Assembly: GCF_018967865.2 (NCBI RefSeq)
Contig: NZ_JAHLZY020000003.1
Coordinates: 1 to 64,000, forward strand
Length of the DNA: 64,000 bases
From: Hymenobacter siberiensis
Lineage (GTDB): Bacteria; Bacteroidota; Bacteroidia; Cytophagales; Hymenobacteraceae
Reading direction: 5' to 3'
Position numbers and translations under genes: made by a program. Numbering within the stretch: the first letter of the stretch is position 1; each line of letters begins with the position of its first letter. The notes under the pieces were generated by a model. That model made no database searches. It saw nothing but the letters and a program-made list of their open reading frames with translations, and was not told the origin of the DNA. Below, piece by piece: positions 51,205 through 59,857 of the stretch.

Positions 51205-52284
51205 ATGAAGCCCATGGACACTGCTATTCGCCGCAAACCCCGGCCACATTTCCGGGATATCGTGGTCATTGGTGCCTCAGCTGGCGGCGTCACGGCCTTG
51301 CTGGCGCTGGCCAAAATCCTGCCGGCCGACTTTCCGGCCCCCATTTTCATCGTGCAGCACGTAGCCCCGGATTCGCCGAGTATTCTGCCCCAGCTGCTCA
51401 GCTCCGTGTCGGCCCTGGAGGCCCGGCACCCCCGGAATGGCGAAACCGTGGAGCTTGGCGTCATCTACGTGGCTCCGCCCGACCACCACCTGCTGCTCGA
51501 AGACGACAAGGTGCTGGTGACGCGGGGACCGAAGGAAAACCGCTTCCGGCCGTCCATCGACGCGTTGTTTCGCTCGGCGGCCTACACGTTTGGGCCCCGC
51601 GTGCTGGGCGTGGTGCTCACGGGCTACCTCGACGACGGCACCTCCGGCCTGTGGAGCGTGCAGCGCATGGGCGGGGTAGCCATTGTGCAGGACCCGAACG
51701 ACGCCGAGCAGCCGGCCATGCCGACCAATGCGCTCCAGTTCGTCGAAGCCGATTACGTGACTCCCCTGGCCGAACTCGGGGCCTTGCTGGTGCGGCTGAC
51801 GCGGGAACCCGCCCCGCCCCGGCCGCACCTGCCCGCCGAGCAGCTCGACCTGCTCAAAATCGAGCTCACCATTGCCAAGCAGGGCGGGGGCTTCGAGCTG
51901 GGCATCATTGAGAAGGGCCTGCTCACGCCCTTCACCTGCCCGGACTGCCACGGCGCCCTCACCCAACTAATTGAGGGAAATCTGATTCGCTACCGCTGCC
52001 ACACGGGCCACGCCTACACGGTCAGCTCTCTGCTCAGCGAAGTCACCGCCTCGGTCGAAAGCCTGCTCTACCAGGCCATGCGCGGGCTCGAAGAAACCAA
52101 GATGCTGCTCCACAACCTGGGCATGCACTTCACCGAAAATCAGCAAACGGAAGTAGCCGAGCTATTTTTTCGCAAAGCCGATGAAACCGGCCTGCAGGCC
52201 CGCATTGTGCACCAATCCATCCTCACACAGGAAGCCCTGAGCGGGGACCTGCAGTTCCGGCAAAACAAGCGGCCCATTTCCTGA
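51205..52284 (+). CDS. Stand-alone CheB-like methylesterase with C-terminal zinc-ribbon-like region
   Basis: Protein of 359 aa. The N-terminal domain (18-200) is a CheB methylesterase with catalytic Ser25 (IGASAGG), His52 (IVQHVAPDSPS) and Asp144 (LTGYLDDGTSGL). No receiver domain precedes it, so it is not phospho-activated. The C-terminal part (about 235-359) has CPDCHG and YRCHTGHAYT, a likely metal-binding site, then helices. Orphan CheB-like proteins of this build occur in Bacteroidota without chemotaxis operons. Target and role are unknown; no chemoreceptor, CheR or CheA is near, although a decayed receptor-like gene exists at 10.5 kb. Confidence 0.87.
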   Translation: MKPMDTAIRRKPRPHFRDIVVIGASAGGVTALLALAKILPADFPAPIFIVQHVAPDSPSILPQLLSSVSALEARHPRNGETVELGVIYVAPPDHHLLLEDDKVLVTRGPKENRFRPSIDALFRSAAYTFGPRVLGVVLTGYLDDGTSGLWSVQRMGGVAIVQDPNDAEQPAMPTNALQFVEADYVTPLAELGALLVRLTREPAPPRPHLPAEQLDLLKIELTIAKQGGGFELGIIEKGLLTPFTCPDCHGALTQLIEGNLIRYRCHTGHAYTVSSLLSEVTASVESLLYQAMRGLEETKMLLHNLGMHFTENQQTEVAELFFRKADETGLQARIVHQSILTQEALSGDLQFRQNKRPIS

Positions 52285-52727
52285 CCAGACCGGCATCACG
52301 CCCGCACCCAGAGGGTCGGGAATACCGGTAAATGCACGTTGGCTGTGCCAGGCCGGGGGCCATGGCAGCCGGCCCGCCCCCGCGTTTTGGCCGGGGCCCA
52401 CCGCGTCTTGCATTGCCTGGCTGCCCGCCAGGTGCGGCCCGTGGGTTTCCGCAGTCCTGCTTCGCACCTTACCAACCTTTTCGTTGGTTAAGTAGGTAGT
52501 TAGTAATAAGTAGTCAGATTTCAGCTATTTAAATATCAGTCAATTGACTTCTGTCTGACTACCGATTACTTATGACCGACTACTTACTGCCTGATTACGT
52601 GCTGCTTCCCTAATCCTCCCTTTCGAACCCTGTCCGGCCTAATGAACCAACCCAGCTACGACAATACGCAAAAAAAGGCTCCCCGGCGGTTGCTGAGAAG
52701 CCTTTTGCTACGCTGCGGGGCGGCCGG
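52285..52727. other. 443-bp gap with an imperfect inverted repeat
   Basis: No gene seen. An imperfect inverted repeat links AGTAGGTAGTTAGTAATAAG (about 52491 onward) to a related complement at about 52552-52592. It could form a hairpin but has several mismatches. Confidence 0.4.
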
Positions 52728-53126
52728 TTATATTGGGTTGTCGGCATCGCCGATTTTGCCGCCGTCGTTGGCGGAGCTGGGGGAAGCATTGCCCCCGGTG
52801 TTATCGGTGTTGTAGGCCGTGGTGTTCTTGGGTTGATTCTTCCGCTCCTGGTCGGAGCCGCCGCCGCTGTTGCGCTGCTCGGCGCTGAGCTGTGTGCCTT
52901 TGTTGCTGCTGCCTTTGGCGGTGTAGGCCGGCTGGCCATCGTCGTTCACGTCGTTGCCGTGGTTGCCGCCGTGGTGGCCTTCGCTGCTTGCGGCTTTGGT
53001 TAGCTTTTGCGCGCCTTGCTGCTGCACGCCCGCGCCGTGCACGTTGGCATCGGTGGGGGCATCGCTGCCGTCGTTGGCCACCTGGGCCTGCGTCTGGTGG
53101 TGTTCGTTCTTCGCTTTAGTAGCCAT
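52728..53126 (-). CDS. Small hydrophilic, probably disordered protein
   Basis: Hypothetical protein of 132 aa starting MATKAKNEHHQTQAQVANDG. It is rich in Asn, Gly, Gln, Asp and Ser, has no Cys, signal peptide or TM segment, and is predicted disordered by eye. Composition resembles hydrophilin- or stress-type proteins, but no family motif is visible. It is preceded on the same strand by another small polar protein, and the two may form a unit (gap 55 bp). A coding role is supported by the clean ATG and by length, but chance cannot be excluded in GC-rich DNA. Confidence 0.6.
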   Translation of the reverse strand: MATKAKNEHHQTQAQVANDGSDAPTDANVHGAGVQQQGAQKLTKAASSEGHHGGNHGNDVNDDGQPAYTAKGSSNKGTQLSAEQRNSGGGSDQERKNQPKNTTAYNTDNTGGNASPSSANDGGKIGDADNPI

Positions 53127-53181
53127 GATTAAAAAAGGAAAAGGTGAGAATGGGAATTGCGGGACCCCGCCCGAAACGGGC

Positions 53182-53445
53182 CTAGGCGTAGGGCTGGTGG
53201 TCGTTGTCGGGCTTGTCGAGGTTGCGGTTGGGGTGGGTTAGGGGGGCGTTGGCGCCGGGCTCGTCGGGGCCGTCGGTGTACTCCTGGCTCAGGTCCAGCG
53301 TATCGGCCAGCGCCTCCAGGTCGGGAATGGTTTTCACGCTGGCTTTCGAGAGGCCCTCGCCGGCCGGAATGCCTTTGGCGCTGCGCGTTGACTGGCGGGG
53401 CAGCACGGGTTGTTTGCTATCGGGATTGATGGGGGGCTTTGACAT
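53182..53445 (-). CDS. Small hypothetical protein
   Basis: Hypothetical protein of 87 aa (MSKPPINPDSKQPVLPRQST at the ATG at 53445). A GTG 14 codons upstream would add a C-run-derived extension and is not favoured. The sequence is polar, with TIPDLEALADTLDLSQEYTD in the middle and a tail DNDHQPYA. No domain is recognised. It lies between the disordered protein gene and a palindromic repeat. Confidence 0.55.
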   Translation of the reverse strand: MSKPPINPDSKQPVLPRQSTRSAKGIPAGEGLSKASVKTIPDLEALADTLDLSQEYTDGPDEPGANAPLTHPNRNLDKPDNDHQPYA

Positions 53446-53551
53446 GGTGGAGGGGGGGGGGTAAAACGAATAAAATTCAGTTGACACCGCCCGGACTGCT
53501 CCGGGGCTGGCTGTATCAAAAGTACCGGCCCCACCAGGCCCCGGAAATGCA

Positions 53552-53578
53552 AAAGCTCATCCCCAAAGGATGAGCTTT
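53552..53578. repeat. Palindromic repeat (AAAGCTCATCC family), copy 2
   Basis: AAAGCTCATCC (53552-53562) and its complement (53568-53578) around CCAAA. It is followed by TGTCAACG and later CCGCCCG, as in the cluster at 50.75-50.88 kb. It lies 47 bp from the stop of the receiver-CRP gene. Confidence 0.65.
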
Positions 53579-53624
53579 GTCAACGAAAGTGGGAACTGCC
53601 GCCCGCGCCGCGCGGTGCCGTGGC

Positions 53625-54683
53625 CTACCAATGGGCCCGGCGCAGCTTTTCGGGTTCCAGCACCCGGATGGTGTTCGGGCTCAACGCAATCAGGCCGGCT
53701 TGCTTGAACTCGTTCAGCGTGCGGCTCAGCGACTCGGGGGCGGTGCCCACCATGGCGGCCATGTCGTCGCGGGTGAGCTGAATGCCCGCGTCGGCGGCTT
53801 CGGTGCCGGCCTGCTGCTCGTGCAGCTGCACCAGCGTATCGGCCACCCGCCGGCGGATGGAGCTGTAGGCCAGGGCCAGCAGCTGCTCGGCCTGCCCGCT
53901 CACCTGGCCGGCCAGCAGGCGCACAAACTGCTGGCCCACGTCGGGGTTGCGCAGCAGCAGCGCCATGAAATCATCCTTCGGAATGTAGAGCAGCTCGGCC
54001 TCGTCCACGGCAATAGCCGAGTCGCAGTGGGGTGTGTGCTGCAACAGCGGCAGGTAGCCGAAAAATTCGCCGGGGCCGTAGAGGCCCACAATCAGCTCCT
54101 TGCCGGCATCGGTAGTTTTCACGGTTTTCACCCGGCCGCTCTGCACGTAGTAGAGCCGGGTCGATTCGTCGCCTTCGAGGTAAATATCCTGTTTTTTGCG
54201 AATCAGGTGGGGCTTGCGGTCCAGCGAGAGGCTGGCCAGGTCGCCGGTCTGCTGTGCTTCGTCCAGAAACTGGTGCAGGCGCTCGTCGTTGGGGTTCGGT
54301 TCCGGCTTCAGGTGCTGAAAGCGGCTGAGCCGCCCGCTCACGGCGCTGAGCAAATCTGCTTTTTCGAAGGGTTTGCTCAGGTAGTCGTCGGCCCCCAGGG
54401 CCATGCCGCGCCGGCGGTCGGCCCGGTCGGTTTTGGCGGTGAGGAAGATGAACGGGATGCCGGTGAGCTGTGGGTGCTGGTTGAAAATCTGGAGTACCCC
54501 GTAGCCGTCGAGCACAGGCATCATGATGTCGCAGATAACCAGGTCGGGCCGGTCGCGCAGGGCCAGCTGCACGCCCACCTCACCGTTTTCGGCCGTTTGC
54601 ATGGTGTAGCCGGCCAGCTCCAGTAGCTGCGCCGTGTTTTCCCGGATGATTTGATGGTCTTCAATGAGTAGAATGGTGAGCAT
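53625..54683 (-). CDS. Response regulator-CRP/FNR fusion transcription factor
   Basis: Protein of 352 aa started at the ATG at 54683 (MLTILLIEDHQIIRENTAQL). The receiver (1-120) is complete: acidic residues Glu8-Asp9, phosphoacceptor Asp52 (VICDIMMPVLDG) and Lys in DDYLSKPFE. A cyclic-nucleotide-binding fold follows (about 150-265, YLEGDESTRLYYVQSGRVKT; GEFFGYLPLLQ) and a CRP-type HTH (about 280-345, QLTRDDMAAMVGTAPESLSR). It therefore acts as a DNA-binding regulator driven by phosphorylation and probably by a ligand or dimer change. The histidine kinase gene lies directly upstream (57 bp), so the pair is a two-component system. Confidence 0.92.
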   Translation of the reverse strand: MLTILLIEDHQIIRENTAQLLELAGYTMQTAENGEVGVQLALRDRPDLVICDIMMPVLDGYGVLQIFNQHPQLTGIPFIFLTAKTDRADRRRGMALGADDYLSKPFEKADLLSAVSGRLSRFQHLKPEPNPNDERLHQFLDEAQQTGDLASLSLDRKPHLIRKKQDIYLEGDESTRLYYVQSGRVKTVKTTDAGKELIVGLYGPGEFFGYLPLLQHTPHCDSAIAVDEAELLYIPKDDFMALLLRNPDVGQQFVRLLAGQVSGQAEQLLALAYSSIRRRVADTLVQLHEQQAGTEAADAGIQLTRDDMAAMVGTAPESLSRTLNEFKQAGLIALSPNTIRVLEPEKLRRAHW

Positions 54684-54739
54684 GAAAGGGGAGGTGAAGG
54701 GTGGAAGGGACGGTTTTGGGGCTTGTTCAACGGGTGGCC

Positions 54740-56359
54740 TCACCGCCCATAATCGGGCGTGGAGAGGGGCAGCCTGATGGTGACCAACGTGCCCTCGCCG
54801 AGGATGCTGTGCAGGTCGATGGTGCCACCCATCAGCTCCACGTATTTGGCGATGATGTAGAGGCCCAGGCCGGTGCCGGGCTCGCTGACGACGCTGGGAG
54901 CCCGAAAAAACTGCTCGAACAGGTGCGCCTGGTCTTCCTGCGAAATGCCCACGCCCTGGTCCTGCACGGTTATCGTGAGCTGCTTGGGCTGGCAGCCGGC
55001 CCGCACCGTAATAACCGAGTTTTGGCCCGAGTACTTGAGGGAATTGGAGAGCAGATTCATCAGGATTTTGCGCAACAGCGACGCATCCAGCCACACCGGG
55101 ACGGGGCACACGACCTGCCAGTCGATGACCTGGCCGGCTTTGAGCAGGCTTTGCACGTCGGCCACCGTGTCGTGCACCAGGCTGGTCAGGTTCAGGTTGC
55201 CGGGGTGGGCCTCAATTTTGCCTTCCTCGATGCGGCCCACCGACAGGAATTCCTCCAGAATGGTGTTCAGGTGCTGCACCGAGGTGCGGATGTGGGCCAC
55301 GTACTTTAGGCGCTGGGCCTGCTGGTGGCCGCCGGGAAACTCGGCAATCAAATCGGCGGAGGTGAGCACGGCGGTGAGGGGCGTGCGGAACTCGTGCGAG
55401 GCCATGCTCACGAAGCGCGATTTCAGCTCGCCTAGCTCCTGCTCGGCCTGCAGGGCCAGGGCCAGCTCGTCGCCGCGCTTCTCTAGCTGCTCCAGCGTGA
55501 GCATCAGGGCGTTGGTGCGGTTGATGACCTTTTGCTCCAGCTCGGCGTTGAGGCGGGCCACGCGCTGGTGCTGGGTGTGCAGCTCCTGCTCGGTGGCCTG
55601 CTTGGCGGTGAGGTCCAGGATGTAGGCGACCACGTAAAGCTCCTCGTCGAGGTAAAAGTAGCTCAGGCTAGCCTCGACGGGAAAAGTGGAGCCGTCGCGG
55701 CGCTGGCCGGCCAGCGGGCGGTTGTGGCCCATGTTACGCACCTGCGGGTCGGCGTTGTAGGAGGCGCGCAGCTGCGCGTGGTGCTGGCCGGCGGCATCGG
55801 GCACCAGCACTTCAATTTGCTGGCCCAGCAGCTCGGTCGGGCAGTAGCCGAACAGCTGCCCGGCCCGCGCATTCACCGACACCATGCGACCCGGCTGGTC
55901 GCAGACGATGATGCCCAGCGTGGCGTTGGTAAACACGGCCTCGAAGCGGCGCACGCTGTGGGCCAGGGCGCGCTCGGCCTGTTGCAGCCGGCTGTGCTCG
56001 GTGAGGTTGACCAGAAACAGGGCCCGGCCGTTGAGCTCAAAATACGTCAGCTTGACATAGGCCCGAAATGGCTCGCCGATATGGCGGCGAATGTCGGCTT
56101 CGAGCTCGTGGTGGCCCTCGCGGCGGGTAATTTCGCACAGGCGCAGCCACTGCTCTGGCGTCCAGGGCGGCGTGCGCAGCGAGTGGTTGGGGTCGGCGAG
56201 CAGGGCTTCCTCCGAAGGATAGCCGAGCAGGTGTACGCCGGCCGGGTTTACGTGCGTGAACCAGCGCAGGTCCAGGTCGTAAATGCCGGCCATCTCCTCA
56301 GAATGGGTATATAGTAACTCGGCCACCACGTCCGTGTAGGCACCTGGAAGCATGGGCAT
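54740..56359 (-). CDS. PAS-domain sensor histidine kinase
   Basis: Cytoplasmic kinase of 539 aa without clear TM segments. Two PAS domains (about 12-125 and 138-260), the second with FTNATLGIIVCDQPGRMVSV, precede a coiled coil (QELHTQHQRVARLNAELEQK). The HisKA domain has SMASHEFRTPLTA (His322). The ATPase domain has MNLLSNSLKYSG (N box), TVQDQGVGISQED (G1) and PGTGLGLYIIAKY (G2). It should phosphorylate the receiver-CRP fusion encoded downstream. PAS suggests sensing of redox, oxygen or a small ligand; no heme or flavin motif can be seen. Confidence 0.93.
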   Translation of the reverse strand: MPMLPGAYTDVVAELLYTHSEEMAGIYDLDLRWFTHVNPAGVHLLGYPSEEALLADPNHSLRTPPWTPEQWLRLCEITRREGHHELEADIRRHIGEPFRAYVKLTYFELNGRALFLVNLTEHSRLQQAERALAHSVRRFEAVFTNATLGIIVCDQPGRMVSVNARAGQLFGYCPTELLGQQIEVLVPDAAGQHHAQLRASYNADPQVRNMGHNRPLAGQRRDGSTFPVEASLSYFYLDEELYVVAYILDLTAKQATEQELHTQHQRVARLNAELEQKVINRTNALMLTLEQLEKRGDELALALQAEQELGELKSRFVSMASHEFRTPLTAVLTSADLIAEFPGGHQQAQRLKYVAHIRTSVQHLNTILEEFLSVGRIEEGKIEAHPGNLNLTSLVHDTVADVQSLLKAGQVIDWQVVCPVPVWLDASLLRKILMNLLSNSLKYSGQNSVITVRAGCQPKQLTITVQDQGVGISQEDQAHLFEQFFRAPSVVSEPGTGLGLYIIAKYVELMGGTIDLHSILGEGTLVTIRLPLSTPDYGR

Positions 56360-56536
56360 AATTACAAAATGAGCCGCGCGGAGGCCCGGGGGCGGCAGGT
56401 ACGCGCGGGCTTATGCTACCGGGCTTGACAAACGTCACCCCAGCTCCCTGATATCCATCATACGGCCCAGCGGAATCCTCGGGTAATTTTGCGGCTACTT
56501 ACCCTCTGATTTTATGCAGCAAGCTTCGCTCCTCAC

Positions 56537-56687
56537 GTTCGCATCACCCCCTAGCCCCCTCTCCGAAAAGGAGAGGGGGAACTATTTCTGATTTATAAAT
56601 CTAAAAATCAGTGATTTATATCAGATTATAGGACTAGTAGTAGTCCCCCTCTCTTTTTCGGAGAGGGGGCTAGGGGGTGAGGCGAAC
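56537..56687. repeat. 44-bp inverted repeat with internal hairpins
   Basis: Arms 56537-56580 and 56644-56687 are complementary with two mismatches. Each carries CCCCCTCTCC and its own complement, so three hairpins are possible. The 63-bp centre is AT-rich. It lies between the divergent kinase and thioredoxin-like genes. Confidence 0.75.
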
Positions 56688-56758
56688 AGTAGAACGACCC
56701 GGCTGCGTAACATCAGTTATCCTGTAGCACTAAGGTGCAGCTTACTTTTCCTCGGCCC

Positions 56759-57100
56759 ATGTTTTCTTCTGCTATTGTTCCGTTGTTGCCCGCCCACGCG
56801 GCCATGTTGCTCGTGCTGCTGCCCACCGTGGGCCCCGGCAACCGGCAGGAAAGTCCCCTCGCCCGCACCACCACCAATCAGCTGCTGAAAGGCTTGCAAC
56901 TCCAGCTCGGTACCGCTATTCACGTGCTGAAAGTGGATGAGGGCAGCCATCCCGCCGTGGTACACGCCTTCGATGGCCGGGGCGTGCCCGCCTTCGTACT
57001 GCTGCGCGACGGCGCGGAGCTGTGGCGGCAGCAGGGTCTGCCCGAAGGTGCCCCCATGGCCGCCTTGCTGCTAAGTAAGCTGGCCGAGGCCGGGGGGTAG
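56759..57100 (+). CDS. Thioredoxin-fold protein lacking CxxC
   Basis: Small protein of 113 aa from the ATG at 56759 (MFSSAIVPLLPAHAAMLLVL); a GTG eight codons upstream is possible. An N-terminal hydrophobic stretch is followed by LQLQLGTAIHVLKVDEGSHP and VVHAFDGRGVPAFVLLRDGA. The DxxxxPxxxxxFxxxxVPxxxL pattern with the VPA/cis-Pro-like loop is thioredoxin-like. The active-site Cys pair is absent, so redox activity is not expected. The role is unknown; it is divergent from the kinase pair and upstream of a beta-CASP nuclease. Confidence 0.6.
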   Translation: MFSSAIVPLLPAHAAMLLVLLPTVGPGNRQESPLARTTTNQLLKGLQLQLGTAIHVLKVDEGSHPAVVHAFDGRGVPAFVLLRDGAELWRQQGLPEGAPMAALLLSKLAEAGG

Positions 57101-57389
57101 CTGATGTCGCGCAGTGACTGGTGCGGCTGGGGCTTTGGTTACGGTTTCTCGTTGCTGGCTTCTGGTTTAACGCCTGTGAGCTGCTTTTATAAAACGAGAA
57201 CCAACCCGTACCGAGAAACCAGCAGCTACACCCCGCTCGGTTAGTCCGGTTCGCGGAGTACAAGGCTAGGCGGCCGCCACTTTCCTGTCCAAGGTCAGGC
57301 CCTCGGGGTGACTTTCGTCAAGGCGGCGGGGCGGGGATTTCGGTACTCTTGTGTCGGGCTTTATTCGGGCCGGCTCTTCTGTTAATTTT

Positions 57390-58793
57390 ATGGATGTTAC
57401 CCTACAATTTCTGGGGGCCGCGCACTGCGTCACCGGCTCCAAATACCTGGTCACGCTCGACGACCGCGCCACCCGGCCGCACCAGCTGATGGTGGACTGC
57501 GGCCTGTTTCAGGGGCTTAAAGAGCTGCGCCTGCGCAACCGCGAGCCCCTGCCACTGACGCCGGCCGACGTGGAGCTGGTCATCCTCACGCACGCCCACA
57601 TCGACCACAGCGGCTACCTGCCCAAGCTGGTGCGCGACGGCTTTCGGGGCCGTATTCTGTGCACCGAGGCCACCGCCGACCTGCTCAGCATCATGCTTCT
57701 CGATTCGGCCAAGCTCCAGGAAGAAGAAGCCGCGTACGCCAATAAAAAAGGCTATTCCAAGCACCACCCCGCCGAGCCGCTCTATACCCAGACCGACGTG
57801 GAGCACATGCTGCCGCTGGTGGAAACCGTGGCCTACGATGCCCCAGTGGCCCTGCTCGGCGGCCTGCTCACGCTCACCTTCCGCGATGCCGGCCACATCC
57901 TCGGCTCGGCCATTGTGGAGCTGGAAGTGCAGGGCGCGCAGCAGCGTAAGAAGCTGGTGTTTTCCGGCGACCTGGGCCGCTACGACAACCCGGTGCTCTT
58001 CGACCCCACGTCCATTGCCAGCGCCGATGTGCTGCTGGTGGAATCTACCTACGGCGACCGCGACGCCCGCATCGAAGACCCCGAGGCCGAGCTGGTGCAG
58101 GTGGTGACTGAGGCCTTGGCCCGGGGCGGCGTACTGCTCATTGCCGCCTTCGCCGTGGGCCGCACCCAAACGCTGCTCTACTACCTCAAAAAGCTTATTG
58201 CCGAAGGCCGCCTGCCCCAAGTGCCCGTGTACGTGGACAGCCCGATGGGCATCCGGGTGTCGGACCTGTACCCGCGCCACCCGGCCGCCCATCGCCTCGG
58301 GCACGGCAACGTGTTCGACTTTCCGGGCGTGCGCTTTGTTACCGAAGCCCGCGAGTCGAAGGGGCTGAACGCGAAAACCGGGCCGGCTATCATCGTTTCC
58401 TCCAGCGGCATGCTTACTGGCGGGCGCATTATTCACCACCTGTTCAACCGCCTGCCCCGGCCCCAGGATACGCTGCTGCTCGTGGGCTACCAGGCCGAGG
58501 GCACCCGGGGCCGCCGCCTGCAAAACGGCGAAACGGAAATCAAAATGTTCGGTGAAATGGTGCCCGTGCGCTGCCAGGTGAAGCAGCTCCAGGGCTTCTC
58601 GGCCCACGCCGACCGCTCGGAGCTGCTGCGCTGGCTCGGCCAGTTCCAGGCCCCGCCCAAGCGCACGTTCATCGTGCACGGCGAGCCTGTGCCCGCCGAG
58701 GCCCTGGCCCAAACCCTGCGCGAAGCCCACGGCTGGCCCAACGTGGAAGTGCCCGACTACCTGGACCGGAAAGTGCTGTTCGAAGGTATTTAA
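57390..58793 (+). CDS. MBL-fold beta-CASP nuclease with RNA specificity domain
   Basis: Protein of 467 aa from the ATG at 57390 (MDVTLQFLGAAHCVTGSKYL). The metallo-beta-lactamase core has VILTHAHIDHSGYLPKLV (HxHxDH), a RDAGHILGSAIVEL His, and VFSGDLGRYDNP with the bridging Asp. The beta-CASP insert covers VLLIAAFAVGRTQTLLYYLK onward, and RMMBL-like motif VSSSGMLTGGRIIHHLFNRL and QGFSAHADRSELLRWLGQF follow. This is the CPSF73/RNase J-related group (RNA-metabolising), probably an exonuclease or 3' processing enzyme. Whether it acts on RNA in this host is not shown by sequence alone. Confidence 0.9.
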   Translation: MDVTLQFLGAAHCVTGSKYLVTLDDRATRPHQLMVDCGLFQGLKELRLRNREPLPLTPADVELVILTHAHIDHSGYLPKLVRDGFRGRILCTEATADLLSIMLLDSAKLQEEEAAYANKKGYSKHHPAEPLYTQTDVEHMLPLVETVAYDAPVALLGGLLTLTFRDAGHILGSAIVELEVQGAQQRKKLVFSGDLGRYDNPVLFDPTSIASADVLLVESTYGDRDARIEDPEAELVQVVTEALARGGVLLIAAFAVGRTQTLLYYLKKLIAEGRLPQVPVYVDSPMGIRVSDLYPRHPAAHRLGHGNVFDFPGVRFVTEARESKGLNAKTGPAIIVSSSGMLTGGRIIHHLFNRLPRPQDTLLLVGYQAEGTRGRRLQNGETEIKMFGEMVPVRCQVKQLQGFSAHADRSELLRWLGQFQAPPKRTFIVHGEPVPAEALAQTLREAHGWPNVEVPDYLDRKVLFEGI

Positions 58794-58919
58794 TCAGACT
58801 GTTCAGCAATTCGCCAGCCGTTCAGCATGAGCGTTTTATCAACTCAAATAGCTTCTCGGGAAAACGCCTTATTCGCCCAGCCACCACCAGCGCCGGGGCC
58901 GCCGCCGGGCCGCCAGCTG

Positions 58920-59654
58920 CTACTTAACCACGGCGTACTGCTCGATGTGGGCCAGGGCTTCCTCCACCGAATCGGTGTAGGTGAGCAGCCGCAAATCGGC
59001 CGGTGCTACTATGCCCTGCGCCTCCAGGTAGGTGAGCAGCTCGCGCAACGACTGCCAATAGTCGCGGCCGACCACTACCATCGGGAAATTGTGGATTTTT
59101 CGGGTCTGGATGAGCGTGAGGGCCTCAAACAGCTCGTCGAGCGTGCCAATGCCGCCGGGCATAATCACGAAGGCATAGGAGTATTTGACCAGCAGCACCT
59201 TGCGCACGCAAAAATGCCGGCAGGCCAGCCAGTGGTCCAGGTACGGGTTGGGATGCTGCTCCTTCGGCAGCACGATGTTGCAGCCCACCGAAAGCCCGCC
59301 CACGTCGTGGGCCCCGCGGTTGGCGGCCTCCATAATTCCCGGCCCGCCGCCGGTGAGCACCGTGAAGCCCTGCCGGCTCAGGCCCGCGCCCAGCTGCCGG
59401 GCCAGGGCATAAAACGGCGAGTCTTCGGTGAGCCGAGCCGAATACCGGCACGCACGGCCCCACAAAGTGCAGCATCCGAAACCCGCGCAGAAACTCGCGC
59501 AGCACCGTCCACAAAAAGCGCAGCTCCCCCCCGGCGGGTGCCCGGCCCGGCCATAAAGCGCCGCTCGGCCCGCTGGCTTGGGGTGGGGGGGCGCCGTGGG
59601 CCGGGGGAAGGGTTGAAAAGCCCGCGTTGCCTCCGAAGCCGGCAGGGTTGTCAT
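58920..59654 (-). pseudogene. LOG-family (cytokinin riboside phosphoribohydrolase-like) gene, frameshifted
   Basis: The C-terminal half is normal: RLTEDSPFYALARQLGAGLS, GGGPGIMEAANRGAHDVGG (the PGGxGTxxE partner motif is MPGGIGTLDELFEAL) and VVVGRDYWQSLRELLTYLEA. Upstream, FLWTVLREFLRGFRMLHFVG and CVPVFGSA are in another frame, and AERRFMAGPGTRRG in a third. The breaks lie at G7 runs near 59526 and 59584 and near 59440. The likely start is the ATG at 59654. LOG proteins cleave nucleoside monophosphates at the N-glycosidic bond. Either the gene has decayed or the assembly carries homopolymer errors. Confidence 0.72.
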
Positions 59655-59700
59655 GGTGTCCGGGCACAGGAATGTTCTGTTAGAGAGGTTTCGGAGTCTA

Positions 59701-59840
59701 TGTACACGATGTAGAGACGCAATATTTTGCGTCTCGTCGTTGAACGACCGGAACTGCGCCGCCCGGAATACCTGACTGCGCAACACTAATAACATCAGCA
59801 ACGACGAGACGTAAAATATTGCGTCTCTACATCGTGTACA
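59701..59840. repeat. 42-bp inverted repeat (GTAGAGACGCAATATT family)
   Basis: Arms 59701-59742 and 59799-59840 are complementary with one mismatch, and each contains the palindromic core GACGCAATATTTTGCGTC. A 56-nt centre separates them. It lies between the LOG gene's start and the mlaD stop. A related GACGCGAAATGTCGCGTC occurs near 24256. Confidence 0.75.
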
Positions 59841-59857
59841 CGGACCTTGAATTTGCT

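Noticed and set aside
54684..55109. N-terminal extension of the receiver-CRP regulator
   Set aside because: It overlaps the histidine kinase coding sequence, and the receiver begins exactly at the ATG at 54683.
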